NCBI GenBank assembly: GCA_029339505.1
Contig: JAQISU010000057.1
Span: 5,538,001-5,602,000, forward strand
Length of the DNA stretch: 64,000 bases
Direction of reading: 5' to 3'
DNA from: Unio delphinus
Taxonomy: Eukaryota > Mollusca > Bivalvia > Unionida > Unionidae
Under the pieces are notes generated by a model, which was not told where the DNA came from, searched no databases, and saw nothing but the letters and a program-made list of their open reading frames with translations. Each line of letters opens with the position of its first letter. The stretch's first letter is position 1. This document shows, piece after piece, positions 59,201 to 64,000 of this stretch. Position numbers and translations under genes: made by a program.

Positions 59201-60175
59201 TTTATTTTTCATTACATGCTATTTTAATGCAAATTTTTCAATGGAGATGATATTTTTGATGGAAAATCAGTTGACCTGGATCATTCTTTCATAAACAACA
59301 AATGTTGACCTAGATCCTGACCTTGATTCAGGGTCGGTAGCAGCCACAAAAATAAGTACAACTTTAATTTTAAAATGATTGGTTGTTGTAAATGTCAAGA
59401 TGGGACTATGTAATTTAAGTAAATAGATAACTTTTTAAAATTTTAATTCATTGAGTAAAATAATTGGTTTTCATCAGGGTCATGTTTGGCATACGTGATA
59501 TAAACATGATCACATGACTCACCCCTCTCGATTTTGCAATTTGGGGAGTTTTTTAAACTGCATTTTAGAATACAATGTAACCTTTATTTTACAGAAATAT
59601 TGAAATTTCTCAGATTTGGGCTTATACTTTTTCACTGGAAAGCATTTGTTCTAGCTAGGTTTGAGTTCTGTTTAATTTTCTTTAGATCATTTGGATTTTA
59701 AAGGATTAATTTGTATCTCTGGAAATATTTGATGTGCTTATACAGAATTTTTGGACAAAGATAGTTTTCAAACATTTATTCAGATGTCCAAAACTGGAGT
59801 TTTAAATATTGTAAATCTACAAAGAACTGGATATAAGCACAGTACAGACCTCAGTATACGTCATCTTCTTCCATTTTGGATTTTGCATCAGGACTCAAGG
59901 TTGAATTCATTAGAACATTTCATTACTAGGACTTTTGTAATTTAATCCCAGGATTATTCTTGGATTATGTTTAGATTTGATTCTTACAACTGTAAGTTCT
60001 TTTTTCTTACAATCCTTTTCCAGAGAGATATATTATTTGTTAAATTTTACAAAGCTTGATGTTTTCACTTTTTATATTTCTGTTTATTAGAGCCTTTACA
60101 GATGACAAATTCAACTATAAAGCTCTCTTCATCTAAGTTCTTAATGAACAAGTTTTAAATTGCAACAAATTAAAT
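56295..60175. other. First part of the last intron
   Basis: Apart from SINE copy F (57048-57188) and small duplications ('gaaggttgaaggcttttg' near 58432-58465; 'tttcaaggcaat' words near 58235-58345), I see no gene, exon or element. No EGF-like cysteine cluster in the expected phase was found. Confidence 0.55.
57048..57188 (+). mobile_element. tRNA-derived SINE, copy F (5' part)
   Basis: The tRNA-like head 'aattggttagagtgtctgcc' and B-box region 'gctggttcaaactccgg' are followed by 'cagctgcctcgcttggtgct', 'cagcattaagaagttagtg'. The copy ends there. It keeps the head and loses the 3' body, the reverse of copy D. Confidence 0.82.
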
Positions 60176-60204
60176 TTAGAGATAAAACATTATGCCAAAT
60201 ATAA

Positions 60205-60290
60205 AATACTAATTTGATGGTGAAATACACAGCTGTAAAATATTAATTTGATGGTGAAATACACAGCTGTAAAATATCAATTTGCACAGC
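60205..60290. repeat. Short tandem duplication, 34-bp unit
   Basis: 'aatttgatggtgaaatacac' + 'agctgtaaaatatt' occurs about two and a half times. Between this and 60830 nothing else is recognised. Confidence 0.85.
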
Positions 60291-60829
60291 ATACATGAGG
60301 ACATGTATAGCTCCTCCTTAATTGGAAAGGAAGTAGTTCCAAATGTGATATAATCACCCTGGGGATTCAAGTGCCATGTAGAGAGGCAAGTTTTTTCCCA
60401 CTGATTATATTTCAGTATCTCATTAGGATATACATGTATATACAAAAGCTACTTATAAAGGGAAAAGGCAAATTTACCTGAAAAACAATCCAGTAATATT
60501 CCAATTCCTTTTACTTTGAAAGTTTATTAATCTAAATTACGTTCCCATTTTCACTTTGAAAGTTTATTTATATTCCCATGTAAGAGAACATCTATCAAAC
60601 CAGAGATTCTGATGGGATTTCTTATGAATGTTGGTAAGAAATGCTGAGCATGACAATCCTTTGTTATAGTATTCGACTGTTGGATGAAATACATATTTAG
60701 GGCAGATAGATACTTGTAAATTAATGACTAATTAACATTAATTTGTGCAACAGTAATAAAATGTTTGAAAATTATATTTTTGCAACAAGTTGATGAAAGA
60801 ACATAATCACAACTATGGTAACTAAAAGA

Positions 60830-62330
60830 ATACTAGAGACTTATTTGAATTACGGTAATGTTATCCTAGTGGAATATTCATTCTGCTGTATAATCTGATA
60901 TGGTATACAATGAGAATAATAGAGACTTATTTGAAGTAATATGATCCTAGTGGAATATTCATTCTGTTGTATAATCTAATATGGTTACAATGAGAATACT
61001 ACATACTTATTTGAATTAATGTGATCCTAGTGGAATATTCATTCTGTTGTATACTCTAATATGGTATACAATGAGAATACTAGAGACTTATTTCAATTAA
61101 TGGGATCCTAGTGCAATATTTATTCTGCTCTATAATCAAATATGGTATACAATGAGAATACTAGAGACTTATTTCAATTAATGTGATCCTAGTGCAATAT
61201 TTATTCTGCTGTATAATCTAATATGGTAACAATGAGAATACTATAGACTTATTTGAATTAATGTGACCCTAGTGGAGTATTCATTCTGCTGTAAAATCTA
61301 ATATTGTATACATGAGAATACTGGAGATTTATTTAAATTAATGTGATCCTAGTGGAATATTCATTCTGCTGTATAATCTGATATGGTATACAATGAGAAT
61401 ACTAGAGACTTATTTGAAGTAATATGATCCTAGTGGAATATTCATTCTGTTGTATAATCTAATATGGTTACAATGAGAATACTACAGACTTATTTGAATT
61501 AATGTGATCCTAGTGGAATATTCATTCTGTTGTATACTCTAATATGGTATACAATGAGAATACTAGAGACTTATTTCAATTAATGGGATCCTAGTGCAAT
61601 ATTTATTCTGCTGTATAATCGAATATGGTATACAATGAGAATACTATAGACTTATTTGAATTAATGTGACCCTAGTGCAATATTTATTCTGCTGTATAAT
61701 CTAATATGGTAACAATGAGAATACTATAGACTTATTTGAATTAATGTGACCCTAGTGGAGTATTCATTCTGCTGTAAAATCTAATATTGTATACAATGAG
61801 AATACTAGAGATTTATTTAAATTAATGTGATCCTTGTGGAATATTCATTCTGCTGTATAATCGAATATGGTAACAATGAGAATACTATAGACTTATTTCA
61901 ATTAATGTGATCCTAGTGCAATATTTATTCTGCTGTATAATCTAATATGGTAACAATGAGAATACTACAGACTTATTTCAATTAATGTGATCCTAGTGGA
62001 ATATTCATTCTGCTGTAAAATCTAATATGGTTACAATGAGAATACTAGAAACTTTTTGGATTAATCTAATATGGTATACAATGAGAATACTAGAGACTTA
62101 TTTCAGTTAATGTGATCCTAGTGGAATATTCATTCTGCTGTATAATCTAATATGGTAACAATGAGAATACTAGAGATTTATTTGAATTAATGTGATTGTG
62201 GTGGAATATTTATTCTGCTATATAATCTAGTATGGTATACAATGAGAATACTAGACACTTATTTCAGTTAATGTGATCCTAGTGGAATATTTATTCTTCT
62301 GTATAACCTAAGATGAAATAGAATGAGCTT
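60830..62330. repeat. About 80-bp minisatellite with higher-order structure
   Basis: About 18 copies of a unit built from 'tagtggaatattcattctgc', 'tgtataatctaatatggtat', 'acaatgagaatactagagac', 'ttatttgaattaatgtgatc'. A block of about six units starting at about 60891 recurs nearly unchanged at about 61373, including shared private variants such as 'gaagtaatatgatcc' and 'gtatactctaatatgg'. This is a higher-order repeat of about 480 bp. Confidence 0.93.
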
Positions 62331-62399
62331 TTTTCCAAAAGAATAGTACACTTTGGACTGAAAACCTGCCCTGGAAAAATCAATTACTGAAGAATGATT

Positions 62400-63665
62400 G
62401 TTGAAATATAGAAAATATGCTACAATATGTCTAGATACTTACTAGAAAAACTGTGCAAAGATCATGAATAAAATCAATGAAATATGCTTTAAGATGTTTA
62501 TTCTGGGAGAAATGAAATAATTGAAATATGTTTAAGATGTTTTTTCTGACAGAAATGAAATCACTGAAATGTGTGTTTTAAGATGCTTGTTCTGGGAGAA
62601 ATGAAATCACTGAAATATGTTTTAATATGTCTCTTATGGGAAAAATGAAATCATTGAAATATGTTTTAAGATGTTTTTTTCTGGGAGAAATGAAATCAGT
62701 AAAATATGTTTTAATATGTTTTTTCTGGAAGAAATGAAATTAGTAAAATATGTTTTAATATGTTTGTTATGGGAAAAATGAAATCAATGAAATATGTTTT
62801 AAGACATTTTTTCTGAGAGAAGTGAAATCAATGAAATATGTTTTAAGATGTTTATTCTGGGAGAAATGAAATCATTGAAATATGTTTAAGATGTTTGTTT
62901 TAATATGTTTTTTATGGGAGAAATGAAATCAATATGTTTTAAGATGTTTATTCTGGGAGAAATGAAATCATTGAAATATGTTTAAGATGTTTGTTTTAAT
63001 ATGTTTTTTATGGGAGAAATGAAATCAATATGTTTTAAGATGTTTATTCTGGGAGAAATGAAACCATTGAAATATGTTTAAGATGTTTGTTTTAATGTTT
63101 TTTTATGGGAGAAATGAAATCAATATGTTTTAACATGTTTATTCTGGGAGAAATGAAATCATTGAAATATGTTTAAGATGTTTGTTTTAATATGTTTTTT
63201 ATGGGAGAAATGAAATCAATATGTTTTTAGATGTTTATTCTGGGAGAAATGAAATCATTGAAATATGTTTAAGATGTTAGTTTTAATATGTTTTTTATGG
63301 GAGAAATGAAATCAATATAATATGTTTTAAGATGCTTGTTCTGTGAGAAATGAAATCATTGAAATATGTTTTAATATGTTTCTTATGGGAAAAATGAAAT
63401 CATTGAAATATGTTTTAAGATGTTTTTTCTGGGAGAAATGAAATCAGTAAAATATGTTTTAATATGTTTGTTATGGGAGAAATTAAATCAGTAAAATATG
63501 TTTTTTAAGATGTTTTTTCTGGGAGAAATGAAATCAGTGAAATATTTTTAATGATGTTTCATATGGTAGAAATGAAATCAATTAAATTTGTTGTAAGATG
63601 TTCTGAGAGAAATGAAATCAATGAAATATGTTTTAAGATGTTTTTTTCTGGGAGAAATGCCTATG
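62400..63665. repeat. About 44-bp minisatellite with a 100-bp higher-order unit
   Basis: Basic unit 'gaaatgaaatcattgaaata' + 'tgttttaagatgtttattct' + 'gggag'. From about 62870 to 63320 it forms repeated compound units of about 102 bp, containing 'tgtttgttttaatatgtttt' + 'ttatgggagaaatgaaatca'. A looser arrangement lies on both sides. Confidence 0.92.
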
Positions 63666-64000
63666 AAATGTAAAGATTCTCTCCATCAGAACTATTTCAT
63701 TTTTGAATGATGTCAGCAATGACAAAAATAGTTTAGTGACCACCTATTGTATCAATTTTAACTTGCATATTATTTTTATTGTGTACATTTTAATGCACAT
63801 TCCTTTATTGTAATTGTTTGAATTTAACTTGCATAGCATTAGTGTAACAGTTACTACAGATTGTTATATATAAAAGCTTTCTCAATTCAAATTATACCAC
63901 TGACCTCTATGTTTTGGGGTTATGGTCTTCTTTTTATGTACATCATTGAACAGTCTTGAATGTGGCAGAGGCAAAAGTGCACTTAAATTACTTTATATTA
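63666..64000. other. Unique sequence to the window end
   Basis: AT-rich, presumably still intron of the receptor gene. No exon recognised. Confidence 0.5.

Noticed and set aside
59751..59945. Possible additional receptor exon
   Set aside because: It has no EGF cysteines or YWTD box, and the frame and border do not match the required phase-1 acceptor.

Overview
The window is eukaryotic. It is AT-rich and has no operons or ribosome-binding sites. It holds GT-AG introns, dense microsatellites, tRNA-derived SINEs, LINEs, a Ty3/Gypsy-type element, a Helitron and several inverted-repeat elements. The multi-exon extracellular receptor gene and the SINE type suggest a lophotrochozoan invertebrate, most likely a mollusc. 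That assignment rests on recognition of the SINE and on overall style, not on a diagnostic gene.

Layout. (1) 1-2130: two minisatellites (about 68 bp and about 30 bp). (2) 2390-16350: three decayed, head-to-tail, plus-strand copies of one LINE family with ORF1 zinc knuckles, an endonuclease, a reverse transcriptase and a terminal RNase H. Copy 1 is 5'-truncated and least damaged, copy 2 is interrupted twice, and copy 3 lacks both ends. (3) 17000-24400: microsatellites, four SINE copies and a CpG-rich 38-bp minisatellite. (4) 24465-26450: a duplicated foldback repeat and a short element with terminal inverted repeats. (5) 26800-28860: a compact cluster of small ORFs on both strands, including a virus- or Polinton-type packaging ATPase fragment, with palindromes between two converging ORFs. 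This looks like a broken endogenous DNA virus or giant transposon. (6) 29299-33800: a SINE, then a nearly full-length but inactivated Ty3/Gypsy-type retrotransposon with remnant LTRs. (7) 34111-34271: a small hAT-like inverted-repeat element.

(8) 34871 to the end: one host gene on the plus strand. Ten exons can be joined with consistent phases. They encode a sushi/CCP domain, a six-bladed YWTD-type beta-propeller, an EGF module and a second propeller, about 648 residues and many N-glycosylation sequons. Both gene ends lie outside the visible exons. The phase of the last donor (1) predicts a further phase-1 exon, probably EGF, beyond base 64000. The protein is best read as a divergent LRP-like extracellular receptor.

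(9) The receptor introns carry most of the remaining repeats: a foldback element in intron 5; a minus-strand CR1/L2-type LINE in intron 7; and in intron 8 a minisatellite split by a LINE that is itself split by a non-autonomous Helitron. The last intron contains two long minisatellites with higher-order structure. Apart from the receptor, nothing in the window looks like a functional host gene.
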